Shown: positions 25,281 to 35,029, counted from the stretch's first letter. The stretch is 64,000 bases of DNA from Azospirillum formosense (GCF_040500525.1 NZ_CP159403.1:139001-203000), one strand, 5' to 3'. A program made the numbers and translations. Notes: a model not told the origin generated them from the sequence alone.

Positions 25281-26458
25281 CCCGCATCGCGCGACCATCC
25301 ACGCGGTCTCCGACCCTGCGGCCCCCAACCTTGCGGCGTCCGCACGCGACCCCGCTTCTCGTGGCGCTGCTGGCGCTGGTCCCGGCGCTGGCGGCCTGCC
25401 AGCCGCAGGGCGGCCATCACGCCGACGCGGCGCCGGTGATCCGCCCGGTGCGGACCGTCACCGTGGAGCCGGTGACCTTCCGGATGGGCGGGTCCGCCAC
25501 CGGAACCATCGAGGCGCGGGCCGACGCCGACCTTGGCTTCCGGATCGCCGGAAAGCTGATCGAGCGCAAGGTCGATGCCGGCAGTCTGGTCAAGGCCGGC
25601 GACGTGCTGGCGCGGCTGGACGACCAGGACCAGCGCAACGCGCTGCGGACCGCCGAGGCGAACCTCGCCTCCGCCAAGGCCGATCAGGTGCAGGCGCGCA
25701 ACGAGGAGTCCCGCAAGCGGGAGCTGCTGGCCAACGGCAACGCCCCCCAGGCGCAGTACGACGCGGCGCTGCTGGCGATGCGTACCGCCGACGCCAAGGT
25801 CGTCGCCACCCAGGCGGCGCTGCAATCGGCCCGCGACCGGGTCGGCTACACGGAACTGCGGGCGGACCGGGACGGCGTGGTGACCACCATCGGGGCCGAG
25901 CCCGGACAGGTGGTCGAGGCCGGCCAGATGGTGGTGCGCGTCGCCCAGCCGGAGGAGCGCGAAGCCGTCTTCAACGTCGCCGAGACCGGCATCCGGGCGG
26001 CGCCGAAGGACCCGGTGATCGAGGTTTCTCTGGCCGGCGCGCCGGACATCGTGGCGGTGGGCCGCGTCCGCGAGATCTCGCCCCAGGCCGATCCCGTCAC
26101 CCGGACCCACACCGTCCGGATCGCTCTGGACAATCCGCTCGACGCCCTGCGCCTCGGCGCGACCGTCATTGGGCGCCTGAAGCAGCCGCCCGCCCCGGTG
26201 GTCGAGCTGCCGGGAACGGCGCTGTTCGAGGAGGCGGGGCGGAGCTTCGTCTGGCTCGTCGACCCGAAGGCCCAGACCGTCCGGCGCCAGCCGGTCGCGA
26301 TCCGGCCCAGGGATGGTGCCGGGGACACCGATGGCCCGGTCATCGTCACCGAGGGCCTGACCCGCGGCGACGTCGTGGTCACCGCCGGCGTGCACAGCCT
26401 GAGCGAAGGCCAGCGGGTCCGGTTCAACCAGAAAATCGAAACGGCGGCGGCACCATGA
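25277..26458 (+). CDS. RND efflux periplasmic adaptor lipoprotein (second copy)
   Basis: Second membrane fusion protein, 393 residues, clearly related to the preceding one (compare GSLVKAGDVLARLDDQDQRN, LLANGNAPQAQYDAALLAM and LRADRDGVVTTIGAEPGQVV). Long basic N-terminus, hydrophobic stretch and LAAC as a likely lipobox (Cys about 41). Starts at 25277 inside the previous stop (ATGA) and overlaps the pump gene the same way, so all three are co-translated. Two adaptors before one pump suggest a gene duplication or a hetero-oligomeric adaptor ring. Confidence 0.9.
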   Translation: MTRIARPSTRSPTLRPPTLRRPHATPLLVALLALVPALAACQPQGGHHADAAPVIRPVRTVTVEPVTFRMGGSATGTIEARADADLGFRIAGKLIERKVDAGSLVKAGDVLARLDDQDQRNALRTAEANLASAKADQVQARNEESRKRELLANGNAPQAQYDAALLAMRTADAKVVATQAALQSARDRVGYTELRADRDGVVTTIGAEPGQVVEAGQMVVRVAQPEEREAVFNVAETGIRAAPKDPVIEVSLAGAPDIVAVGRVREISPQADPVTRTHTVRIALDNPLDALRLGATVIGRLKQPPAPVVELPGTALFEEAGRSFVWLVDPKAQTVRRQPVAIRPRDGAGDTDGPVIVTEGLTRGDVVVTAGVHSLSEGQRVRFNQKIETAAAP

Positions 26459-29400
26459 CCGGCTTCAATCTCTCCGAGTGGGCTCTGCGCCACCGTTCCT
26501 TCGTCTGGTACCTGATCATCTCGCTGACGTTGGCGGGCGGCATGGCCTACATGCGCCTCGGCCGCGAGGAGGATCCGGCCTTCACGATCAAGACCATGGT
26601 GGTCCAGGCCAACTGGCCCGGCGCCACCATTGAGGACACCATGAAGCTGGTGACCGACCCGATCGAGAAGAAGCTGGAGGAGATCCCCTATCTCGACTAC
26701 GTCAAGAGCTACACCAAGCCCGGCGTCTCGGTCGTCTACGTCAACCTGAAGGACTACACGCCGGCCGAGGCGGTGCCCGACCTGTGGTACCAGGTCCGCA
26801 AGAAGATCGCCGACATGAAGGCCACCCTGCCGCAGGGCGTGCAGGGGCCGGCCTTCAACGACGAGTTCGGCGACACCTTCGGCACGGTCTACGCCTTCAC
26901 CGCCGACGGCTTCAGCTACCGCGAGCTGAAGGACTACGCGGAGACCGCGCGGGCCGATCTGATGCGCGTGCCCGACGTCGGGAAGGTCCAGTTCGTCGGT
27001 GTCCAGAACGAGCGGATCTACCTCGACTTCTCGACGCGCAAGCTGGCCGCGATGGGGATCGACCGCGAGCAGGTCATCGCCGAGCTTCAGGAGCAGAACG
27101 CCGTGGCCCCGGCCGGCGTGGTCCAGGCCGGCGACGAGAAGATCTCGGTCCGGGTCAGCGGCGCCTTCACGTCGGAGGACAGCCTGCGCGCCATCAGCCT
27201 GCGCGCCAACGACAAATTCTACCGGCTGGCCGATCTGGCCGACATCCGGCGCGGCTACGCCGACCCGCCGTCGCCGCTGTTCCGCTACAACGGGCAGCCG
27301 GCCATCGGGATGATCATCTCCATGGCGGCCGGCGGCAACGTGCTGACCTTCGGCGAGGGCATCCGCGAGCGGATGCGGCAGGTCGAGGCGAACCTGCCGG
27401 TGGGCATCGGCGTCCACCTCGTCGCCAACCAGTCGGTGGTGGTCGAAGAGTCGGTCGCCGGCTTCACCAAGGCGCTGAAGGAGGCGGTCGTCATCGTGCT
27501 GGTGGTCAGCTTCATCAGCCTGGGCCTGCGCGCCGGGCTGGTGGTGGCGACCTCCATCCCGCTGGTGCTGGGCATGACCTTCATCGGCATGGAGTTCTTC
27601 GACATCACGCTCCAGCGCATCTCACTGGGCGCGCTGATCATCGCTCTCGGCCTGCTGGTGGACGACGCGATGATCACGGTGGAGATGATGATCACCAAGC
27701 TGGAGGAGGGCTTCAGCCTGGATAAGGCGGCGACCTTCGCTTACACCTCCACGGCCTTCCCCATGCTGACCGGCACGCTGATCACCGTGGCCGGCTTCAT
27801 CCCCATCGGCTTCGCCCAGGGCGGTGCGGCGGAATACTGCTTCACGCTGTTCGCCGTGGTGGCGATGGCGCTGCTGTTCTCCTGGATCGTGGCGGTCCTG
27901 TTCGCTCCCCTCATCGGGGTGAACGTGCTGCCCAAGACCATGAAAGCGAAGCATGGCAGCGAACCGGGGCGCCTGATGCGGACGTTCCGGGGCAGCCTGC
28001 GCCTGGCCATGCGGGCGCGCTATCTGGTGATCCTCGCCACGCTGCTGCTGTTCGGCCTGTCGGTCTTCGGCCTGCGCTTCGTCCAGCAGCAGTTCTTTCC
28101 CGCCTCCGACCGTCCGGAACTGCTGGTCAACCTGACCCTGCCGCAGACGGCCTCGATCCGGGCGACCGAGGAGGTGGTGGACCGCTTCGAAAAGGTGCTG
28201 GCGGCCGACCCCGACGTCGAGCACTGGAGCTTCTACATCGGCCAGGGCGCCGTGCGCTTCTACCTGCCGCTCGACGTGCAGCTGGCCAACGACTACTTCG
28301 CCCAGGCCGTGGTGGTGACCAAGGGCTACAAGGTCCGCGAGTCCGTCCGCGCCCGGCTGGAAAAGGTGCTGAACGAGAATTTCTCGGACCTGAACACGCG
28401 GGTCAGCCCGCTGGAGATGGGGCCGCCGGTCGGCTGGCCGATCCAGTACCGCGTCTCCGGGCCCGACGTGGGCGAGGTGCGCGCCATCGCCGCCCGGATG
28501 GCCGACACCATCGGCACCAACCCCTACACGCTGCTGGTCAACTACGACTGGAACGAGCCGTCGAAGGTGGTGCGGGTCGACGTGGACCAGGACAAGGCCC
28601 GCCTGCTGGGGATCAGCTCCAAGTCGCTCAACCAGGCGCTGAACGCCACGGTGTCGGGCGCGGCCTTCACGCAGGTGCGCGACGACATCTACCTGATCGA
28701 CGTGGTCGCCCAGGCGACCAACGCGGAGCGCAGCTCCATCGAGACGCTGCGCAACCTCCAGATCGCCATTCCGGACGGCCGCACCGTGCCGCTGGGCGAG
28801 GTCGCGACCATGCGCTACGACCTGGAGCAGCCGGTGGTCTGGCGGCGCACCCGCCTGCCGACCATCACCGTCCAGGCCGATCTGGTCCCCCCGCTGCAGG
28901 CCGCGACGGTGGTGCAGCAGCTGGCCCCGGCGGTGGACGAGCTGCGGCGCAGCCTGCCGCCCGGTTATTCCATCGAAGCGGGCGGCACGGTGGAGAACAG
29001 CGCCAAGGGCATGGCCTCGATCACCGCCGTCTTCCCGATCATGATCTTCGTCATGCTGACCATCCTCATGATCCAGCTGCAAAGCTTCCAGAAGCTGTTC
29101 CTGGTCATCAGCGTGGCGCCGCTCGGCCTGATCGGCGTCGTCGCGGCGCTGCTGCCGACCGGGACGCCGCTGGGTTTCGTCGCCATTCTGGGCGTGGTCG
29201 CGCTGATCGGGATGATCGTCCGCAACTCGGTCATCATGATCGCCCAGATCGACGAGCATCTGGAGGCCGGGGAGCATCCCTGGGACGCCGTCATCAACGC
29301 CACCATGCACCGCGTGCGGCCGATCCTGCTGACGGCGGCGGCGGCCAGCCTGGGCATGATCCCCATCGCGCCGGAGGTCTTCTGGGGTCCCATGGCCTAC

Positions 29401-29580
29401 GCGATCATCGGCGGACTGATCGTGGCGACCCTGCTGACGCTGTTCTTCCTGCCGGCGCTCTACGTCGCCTGGTTCCGCATCCGGGAGCCGGCGGCGGAGG
29501 AACGCGCCAAGCCGCGGTATGACGGGGCCATGCACCCGCCGGGCCCGGCGCCGACCAAGGGAGTGACGAGCGGTGTGTGA
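26455..29580 (+). CDS. RND efflux transporter permease
   Basis: Inner-membrane proton-driven pump of 1041 residues, normal RND length. N-terminus MTGFNLSEWALRHRSFVWYL with the first helix, the porter domain NWPGATIEDTMKLVTDPIEK, helices 2-6 including the proton relay LGLLVDDAMITVEMMITKLE with paired Asp, and the second half with VALIGMIVRNSVIMIAQID and FFLPALYVAWFRI. The sequence is of the hydrophobic/amphiphilic efflux group without heavy-metal signatures. Start at 26455 (ATGA overlap). No outer-membrane factor gene is adjacent, so it must use a channel encoded elsewhere. Confidence 0.93.
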   Translation: MTGFNLSEWALRHRSFVWYLIISLTLAGGMAYMRLGREEDPAFTIKTMVVQANWPGATIEDTMKLVTDPIEKKLEEIPYLDYVKSYTKPGVSVVYVNLKDYTPAEAVPDLWYQVRKKIADMKATLPQGVQGPAFNDEFGDTFGTVYAFTADGFSYRELKDYAETARADLMRVPDVGKVQFVGVQNERIYLDFSTRKLAAMGIDREQVIAELQEQNAVAPAGVVQAGDEKISVRVSGAFTSEDSLRAISLRANDKFYRLADLADIRRGYADPPSPLFRYNGQPAIGMIISMAAGGNVLTFGEGIRERMRQVEANLPVGIGVHLVANQSVVVEESVAGFTKALKEAVVIVLVVSFISLGLRAGLVVATSIPLVLGMTFIGMEFFDITLQRISLGALIIALGLLVDDAMITVEMMITKLEEGFSLDKAATFAYTSTAFPMLTGTLITVAGFIPIGFAQGGAAEYCFTLFAVVAMALLFSWIVAVLFAPLIGVNVLPKTMKAKHGSEPGRLMRTFRGSLRLAMRARYLVILATLLLFGLSVFGLRFVQQQFFPASDRPELLVNLTLPQTASIRATEEVVDRFEKVLAADPDVEHWSFYIGQGAVRFYLPLDVQLANDYFAQAVVVTKGYKVRESVRARLEKVLNENFSDLNTRVSPLEMGPPVGWPIQYRVSGPDVGEVRAIAARMADTIGTNPYTLLVNYDWNEPSKVVRVDVDQDKARLLGISSKSLNQALNATVSGAAFTQVRDDIYLIDVVAQATNAERSSIETLRNLQIAIPDGRTVPLGEVATMRYDLEQPVVWRRTRLPTITVQADLVPPLQAATVVQQLAPAVDELRRSLPPGYSIEAGGTVENSAKGMASITAVFPIMIFVMLTILMIQLQSFQKLFLVISVAPLGLIGVVAALLPTGTPLGFVAILGVVALIGMIVRNSVIMIAQIDEHLEAGEHPWDAVINATMHRVRPILLTAAAASLGMIPIAPEVFWGPMAYAIIGGLIVATLLTLFFLPALYVAWFRIREPAAEERAKPRYDGAMHPPGPAPTKGVTSGV

Positions 29581-29655
29581 CCACCCGCGGCTCCGCACCG
29601 CGCCACGCGCGTCGGGCGGCGCCCGGACCATCGCGCGCTGAAGGGGACAGAAGCC

Positions 29656-30780
29656 ATGGCGGACTTCATTCACGACCGGTTCATGCCGCACGCCGACGCC
29701 TCGGAGGTCCCGGAGCGGTACGAGATGAGCTATGTCCGCAAGGCGCTCGTGCTGTCCATGATGCTGGTCCTGCTGATCGGCTGTTTCGTCGTGCTGCGCC
29801 CCTTCATCGCGGCGATCCTTTGGGCCGTCATCCTGTCCTTCAGCACATGGCCGCTGCATCGGCGCATCGAGCGGGCGCTCGGCGGCCGCACGACGCTGGC
29901 GGCGGCGATCATGACGCTGATGATCATGGCGATTCTCGTCGGGCCTCTCGTCGCGCTCGGAATGAAGCTGTCGGAAAATGTCTTCCGGGTCTACGAAGCG
30001 GCTCACGCGGCCATGGACCGGGGGCTTCCACCCCTGCCGGACTGGGTGGTCGGCCTCCCGATCCTCGGGGACCGGCTGCAGGAGACGTGGGGCGTGCTGC
30101 TGGGCGGCGAAGCCAATCTGCGCATGACGCTGCAGCCCTATTTCGGCCAGATCCGCGACTGGGTCCTGGCGAGCGGCGGCCATCTTCTCTCGGGAACGTC
30201 CCTGATCGCGCTGAGCGTCCTGATCGCCTTCTTTCTCTATCGGGACGGCCGCACCGCCGTGCTCCGTCTGCGCAGCATCGTCGGGCGGATCGCCGGCGCC
30301 CGCGCGCGGCAATCCCTCGACGTTGCCGCCGAGACGATCAACGGCGTCGTCCATGGCGTGCTGGGCACCGCGCTGGTGCAAGCCATCGCCGCCACCCTCG
30401 GCTATTGGATCGCGGGGCTTCCCGGCGCCCTGCTCCTCGGCTTCATCACCTTCTTCCTGACGCTGGTGCCGATGGGGCCGGCGCTGATCTGGCTGCCCGC
30501 CGCGATCTGGCTGGCCAGCCAGGGCCGCACCGGCATGGCAATCTTTTTGGTGGCCTGGGTCGGCCTGCTGGTCGGCAGCCTCGACAACATCCTGCGCCCG
30601 ATCCTGATCGGTCGAAGCAGCGATCTTCCCTTCATCATCATTTTCCTGGGCATCGTCGGCGGCCTCGTCGCTTTCGGCCTGATCGGCATCTTCCTCGGCC
30701 CGACGCTGCTTGCCGTGGCGTACGGCCTCGTTCGGGAATGGAGTGGGGGAAACGAGGCAGGCGACGCCGTGGCGGAGTAG
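29656..30780 (+). CDS. AI-2E family transporter (PerM/UPF0118)
   Basis: A 374-residue integral membrane protein. Two helices near the N-terminus (ALVLSMMLVLLIGCFVVLRP, FIAAILWAVILSFSTWPLHR), a soluble segment about 100-200, then further helices with YWIAGLPGALLLGFITFFLT and a final LIGIFLGPTLLAVAYGLVRE, the usual UPF0118 layout. Members include proposed autoinducer-2 exporters, Na+/H+ antiporters and permeases of unknown substrate, so a specific substrate is not claimed. It lies 75 bases after the pump gene, probably at the end of the same transcript; GGGGACAG precedes the ATG. Confidence 0.85.
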   Translation: MADFIHDRFMPHADASEVPERYEMSYVRKALVLSMMLVLLIGCFVVLRPFIAAILWAVILSFSTWPLHRRIERALGGRTTLAAAIMTLMIMAILVGPLVALGMKLSENVFRVYEAAHAAMDRGLPPLPDWVVGLPILGDRLQETWGVLLGGEANLRMTLQPYFGQIRDWVLASGGHLLSGTSLIALSVLIAFFLYRDGRTAVLRLRSIVGRIAGARARQSLDVAAETINGVVHGVLGTALVQAIAATLGYWIAGLPGALLLGFITFFLTLVPMGPALIWLPAAIWLASQGRTGMAIFLVAWVGLLVGSLDNILRPILIGRSSDLPFIIIFLGIVGGLVAFGLIGIFLGPTLLAVAYGLVREWSGGNEAGDAVAE

Positions 30781-31220
30781 GCGCCGGCCACGCCATGGCG
30801 TCCTGATTGTGCGTGGCCGCGTTTCGGTGCACGGCGACTGAGGTCGTCCGGCACGGCTATGCCGTGATCGAGGCGGGACGGCAATTGGCCGATCGGCCGG
30901 ATGTCCTTGGCAGGGTCCTTCAGCCGAAGTTCAGGCCGCCGTTGTTACAGCGGATGAGCATGAAGAGGAAGAGGCCGGCGAAGGTGACGAAGCTGACAGG
31001 GTGGGGTCAAGCTCAAGCTCGGCCAGGAACGAGTATTTTTGTCTATACCTAGACTTTCTTGGCAATGTGCAAACATTTTTGGACGGCCTCTGGAAGCCTC
31101 TTTATGTCACAGGAATCCGCGTCGTTAGTAGAATCTTTACCAAGATTCTTATTTTTCCGTTAAGCGGGGGACCTCAACCTTTGGGCTAAGACGTTGGTCT
31201 AGAGTTCCATGAGGTCCGAG
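30781..31220. other. Intergenic region, 440 bases, with gene remnant and two small dyads
   Basis: Follows the AI-2E gene. On the minus strand, about 31000 down to a TGA at 30920, one frame reads FVTFAGLFLFMLIRC ... GLNFG, which looks like the last helix of a lost membrane protein but has no start. The second half is clearly AT-rich and probably the promoter region of the carbohydrate-binding protein gene. It carries dyads at 31041-31054 and 31130-31149. No RNA gene seen. Confidence 0.5.
31130..31149. promoter_or_regulatory. Inverted repeat AGAATCTT-TACC-AAGATTCT followed by T-run
   Basis: Perfect 8-base arms with a 4-base loop, followed by TATTTTT. It could be a weak intrinsic terminator of upstream transcription or an operator about 70 bases before the start at 31221. 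A smaller dyad GTCTA-TACC-TAGAC lies at 31041-31054. Confidence 0.5.
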
Positions 31221-34200
31221 ATGGCTGCCGAAACTACCGAACTGATGGACGTCACCTTCACGGTGAACGCCTGGGGCGCACCCGCAGGCGGAAAGTGGCC
31301 GCATTTCGTGCTGCGGCTGGATGGGGTTGAGATCGGGCAGGCGACCGTCGCGTCGGCGTCGCTGGGCCGTTACACCTTCAACGCCCGCGTTCCGGCCGAC
31401 AAGGCCCACAAGCTTCAGCTTCAGTACGACAACGACGGCTCCGTGAACGGGGAGGACCGCAACCTCTTCGTCAAGTCGTTCGAGGTGAATGGGAAACCGA
31501 TCCTCAGCATCGACCCGCTGGTGACCTACGACACCGGCGACATCGACGGCAAGAACGTCATCGCCGGGCAGACCGAGATGTACTGGCGCGGCGCGCTGAA
31601 CGTCGACCTGCCCAAGACCATGTTCGCCAGCGCCCAGCAGCCGGAGCCCGAGGCGCCGGCCACCATGACGACCGAGATCGTCGTGAAGGCCTGGGGCGCC
31701 GCCGCCAACGGCACGCCGCCGCATTTCAAGCTGCTGGTGGACGACAAGGTGGTCGGCGACGCCTGGGTCAGCGCGACCAGCCCGACCGGCTACACCTTCA
31801 AGGTCGATGTGGACCCCCACGAGGCCCACAAGATCCAGATCCATTACGACAACGACGCCACCGTCAACGGCCAGGACCGCAACCTGTTCGTCCAGGGCAT
31901 CACCATCGACGGGCAGGAGATCAAATCGACCTCCCCGATGGCCTCCTACGACAAGGGGCCGGTGGACGGCAAGTTCGTGGTTGCGGGCCAGGAGGGGCTG
32001 TTCTGGGGCGGTGCCCTGACCTTCGGCGTGCCGGAGGAGTATTTCGACGGCCCCTACGTCCCGCCGCCGCCCCCGCCGCCGCCGGCCAAGCTGACGCCGA
32101 CGGACATCGTCGTCAACGCCTGGGGCCAGTCGGCCGGCGGCGTGGCGCCGCACTTCAAGCTGCTGGTCGACGGCAAGGTGGTCGGCGAGGGCCGCGCCAC
32201 CTCCAGCGACCCGCAGCCCTTCCGCTTCACCGTCGATCTGGACGCCAAGGAAGCCCACAAGATCCAGATCCACTACGACAATGATTCCGTGGTGAACGGC
32301 CAGGACCGCAACCTGTTCGTCAAGTCGGTCTCCATCAACGGCCACACCGTCGCGGCGACCGACCCCATCGTCACCTACGACAAGGGCGCGGTGGACGGAA
32401 AGGACGTGGTCAAGGGCCAGGAAGGGCTTTTCTGGGGCGGCGCCCTGAACGTGGACGCCCCGGCGTCGCTGTTCCAACCCCCGGCCGATCCGCCCCCGGC
32501 GGCGCCGACCGGCCCGGCCTTCTACGTCGCGGCCAACGGCAAGGACACGTGGTCGGGCAAGCTGTCCGCGCCGAACGCCGACGGCACCGACGGCCCCTTC
32601 GCCTCGCTGGAGCGCGCCCGCGACGCCATGCGCGACAGCAACGTCGACACGACCTATGTGCGCGAGGGCACCTACCGCCTGACCAAGACGCTGGAACTGA
32701 CCAGCGCCGACAACGGCCACAGCTTCCGCAACTATCCCGGCGAGACGCCGGTGCTGAACGGGGCGGAGAAGGTCACCAACTTCGTCAGCGAGGGCAAGGG
32801 GATCTATTCCGCGAAGCTGTCGCAGGCGACCGACCTCGACCTGACCATCGGCGGGGTGCGCCAGACGCTGGCCAGCAAGGGAATCGTCGACGCCGACAAC
32901 CCCACCACCACGGGCTGGTACTTCGCCGACGCGGCCAACGGCGGCCCCAGCGGCTGGTCGGTGCGCTACCACACCGGCGACATGTCGTCGGGCGACATCA
33001 TCCCCGGCATGAAGATCCAGCTGATGGACGCCGAGCGGCTGTCCGACACGCTGACCGAGATCGCCGGCGTCAACGACGCCACCCGCACCATCACGCTGAA
33101 GAACGGCACCTCGCTGCCCTTCGCCGAGGGGACGACCTACAAGCTGCTGAACAACCCGTCCTTCGTCGACCAGGCGGGCGAGTTCGCGTGGCGCGCCTCG
33201 GACAAGTCGCTGGTGTTCAAGCCGGAGAACCCGGCCACCCTGGCGCAGGACGGCGTCGAGGTGGCGCGGCTGGGCACGCTGATCCGCCTGACCGGCAGCA
33301 GCGACGTGACCATCGAGGGGCTGGGCTTCACCAACACCACCACCTGGGGCTACGCGGTGGAGTTGAAAGGGGCGTCGGGCAACAGCATCGGCAACAACAG
33401 CTTCCTCAACGTCGGCACGGCGATCAAGCTGACCGCGGCGTCCTCCAACAACCTCGTCGGCGGCAACACGCTGGACCATCTGGCGGTCAACGGCATCGAG
33501 CTGGACGGGCGCAGCAACGGCAACACCATCTACGCCAACGACATCTCCCATGTCGGCGAGGTGCGCAAGGGCGTGGCCGGGATCATGGGCACCGGGGTGG
33601 ACAACAACCTGATCGCCCACAACGACGTGGACTCCAGCGCGCGCTATGGCATCTCGCTGAAGAACTGGGACTCCACCAACATCAACCGCAACAACGTCAT
33701 CGAGTACAACCGCGTCACCAACACCAACCTGGAGACGGCGGACGGCGGCGGCATCGAGGTGCTGGGCCGGTCCAGCGTCGACACCGGAACGATCATCCGC
33801 GGCAACTGGGTGGAGCATGTCGGCGGGCTGGCGACCAGCAACACCGACCAGTGGCTGACCAACCACAAGGGCTTCGGCATCTATCTGGACGACATGGCTG
33901 GCGGCGTCACGGTGACCGGCAACTTCCTGAAGGACACCGGGTTGGCCGGGGTGCACATCCACGGCGGCGACAACAACCTCGTTACCAACAACTTCTCGAT
34001 CATCGCCAGCAACGTCGAGGAGTTCATCCGCGTCGGCTGGGCGCCCAAGCACGGCGATCCCGGCCTGCCGCGCAACAACACCATCACCGGCAACGTCATC
34101 AGCGGGACCCTGCCGCTGGACGACTACATGGAGCTGCTGACCGCCGGAAACCCGGTGATCGACCGCAACCTGGTCCACAACGTGCCGCGCTACGGCGACA

Positions 34201-34367
34201 ACGACGTGACGGGCAAGCCGTTGTTCAACAACCCCTATTGGGGCGACTACTCGCTGCAGCCGAACTCCCCGGCGCTGGCCATGGGCATCCATGACCTGGA
34301 CTGGGCGATGATCGGCCAGAGCGGCTACACGGCGTCGGACGGCATGCCGCATTTCTGGGACGCCTGA
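31221..34367 (+). CDS. Triple carbohydrate-binding-like module protein with right-handed beta-helix
   Basis: A 1048-residue protein. Three homologous modules of about 110 residues (roughly 8-125, 143-262, 292-415 by eye) each show V-x-A-W-G, H-F-x-L-x-V-D, H-K-I-Q-I-H-Y-D-N-D and D-R-N-L-F-V, the calcium-dependent xylan-binding (CBM36/CBM60-like) pattern. A proline-rich linker (PPPPPPPPAKL) joins modules 2 and 3. From about 430 on, FYVAANGKDTWSGKL and many N-x-I/V-x-x-N repeats form a right-handed parallel beta-helix, as in polysaccharide lyases or epimerases. ATG 31221 has GAGG upstream; 31209 lacks a site. No signal peptide is visible, which is odd for such modules. Exact catalytic activity unknown. 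Confidence 0.8.
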   Translation: MAAETTELMDVTFTVNAWGAPAGGKWPHFVLRLDGVEIGQATVASASLGRYTFNARVPADKAHKLQLQYDNDGSVNGEDRNLFVKSFEVNGKPILSIDPLVTYDTGDIDGKNVIAGQTEMYWRGALNVDLPKTMFASAQQPEPEAPATMTTEIVVKAWGAAANGTPPHFKLLVDDKVVGDAWVSATSPTGYTFKVDVDPHEAHKIQIHYDNDATVNGQDRNLFVQGITIDGQEIKSTSPMASYDKGPVDGKFVVAGQEGLFWGGALTFGVPEEYFDGPYVPPPPPPPPAKLTPTDIVVNAWGQSAGGVAPHFKLLVDGKVVGEGRATSSDPQPFRFTVDLDAKEAHKIQIHYDNDSVVNGQDRNLFVKSVSINGHTVAATDPIVTYDKGAVDGKDVVKGQEGLFWGGALNVDAPASLFQPPADPPPAAPTGPAFYVAANGKDTWSGKLSAPNADGTDGPFASLERARDAMRDSNVDTTYVREGTYRLTKTLELTSADNGHSFRNYPGETPVLNGAEKVTNFVSEGKGIYSAKLSQATDLDLTIGGVRQTLASKGIVDADNPTTTGWYFADAANGGPSGWSVRYHTGDMSSGDIIPGMKIQLMDAERLSDTLTEIAGVNDATRTITLKNGTSLPFAEGTTYKLLNNPSFVDQAGEFAWRASDKSLVFKPENPATLAQDGVEVARLGTLIRLTGSSDVTIEGLGFTNTTTWGYAVELKGASGNSIGNNSFLNVGTAIKLTAASSNNLVGGNTLDHLAVNGIELDGRSNGNTIYANDISHVGEVRKGVAGIMGTGVDNNLIAHNDVDSSARYGISLKNWDSTNINRNNVIEYNRVTNTNLETADGGGIEVLGRSSVDTGTIIRGNWVEHVGGLATSNTDQWLTNHKGFGIYLDDMAGGVTVTGNFLKDTGLAGVHIHGGDNNLVTNNFSIIASNVEEFIRVGWAPKHGDPGLPRNNTITGNVISGTLPLDDYMELLTAGNPVIDRNLVHNVPRYGDNDVTGKPLFNNPYWGDYSLQPNSPALAMGIHDLDWAMIGQSGYTASDGMPHFWDA

Positions 34368-34455
34368 TCCCCGGCCCAGCCGTAGCCTGAGCGGGATCAA
34401 AAGCGGGCGGAGGCTTGTTCTTCCGGGACAGTCCCCGGGGAAGGAGGCTCCGCCC

Positions 34456-34968
34456 GTGCTCCCGCATCCACACGCCCTGCGGCGGTCCGCCGCCATCCTT
34501 CTGCTCGCCGCGGCCGGGGGGCTGGCGGGCTGCGCCGATCCCCGGGCCGACGTCGCGCTGGCCGCCCAGAGCGCGCTGGTCGGCATGCCCAAGGGAACGC
34601 TGCTGTCCTGCGCCGGGGTGCCGCACCGGCAGGCGGCCAGCGGCGCCCTGGAGTTCTTCACCTACCGTGCGGGCTCCATCGATTACTACGCCCCACCGCC
34701 GCCGCCGGTGGGCTACGGGTGGGGATATCCGTGGGGCTATCCCGGCTGGCGCCATCGCGGGCTCGACTACGACCCGTGGGACTACTATCCTCCGCGGGCT
34801 GGCGACGTGGTGGACAACCGGTGCGAAGCGACCTTCACCTTGAGGAACGGGGCCGTCGAGCAGCTCGTCTATCGGGCGTCGTCGCTGGGCGCCTGCGCCG
34901 CGGTCGTGCAGAATTGCATGGCGCTCGTGCCGCAGAGCATCCCGCCCAGGCCCACACCCTCAGGATAA
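34456..34968 (+). CDS. Exported lipoprotein, Tyr/Pro-rich
   Basis: A 170-residue protein starting at GTG 34456 after GAAGGAGG. Lipoprotein signal RRSAAILLLAAAGGLAGC (Cys about 26). The mature part has ALVGMPKGTLLSCAGVPHRQ, as in SmpA/OmlA-like small outer-membrane lipoproteins where a G-M-x-K-x-x-L/V segment tests a transfer rate, a Tyr/Pro/Gly-rich middle (YYAPPPPPVGYGWGYPWGYP) and a cysteine-containing end. Function unknown; about 60 bases before the phytochelatin-synthase-like gene and probably co-transcribed. Confidence 0.75.
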   Translation: MLPHPHALRRSAAILLLAAAGGLAGCADPRADVALAAQSALVGMPKGTLLSCAGVPHRQAASGALEFFTYRAGSIDYYAPPPPPVGYGWGYPWGYPGWRHRGLDYDPWDYYPPRAGDVVDNRCEATFTLRNGAVEQLVYRASSLGACAAVVQNCMALVPQSIPPRPTPSG

Positions 34969-35029
34969 CGCCGGCAGGACAGGGCCGGCAGAGGCATCCA
35001 CCGTGACACCAAAGAGGAAGACGCCGGTG

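Noticed and set aside
27622-30381. 919-codon minus-strand open frame
   Set aside because: Antisense to the RND pump and AI-2E genes, with His/Gln/Asp-rich shadow sequence.
30807-31052. 81-codon plus-strand frame after the AI-2E gene
   Set aside because: No ribosome site, no family features; composition of non-coding DNA.
31149-34661. 1170-codon minus-strand open frame
   Set aside because: Antisense to the CBM/beta-helix gene, made of V/G/D/R/H-rich shadow sequence; long only because of high GC.
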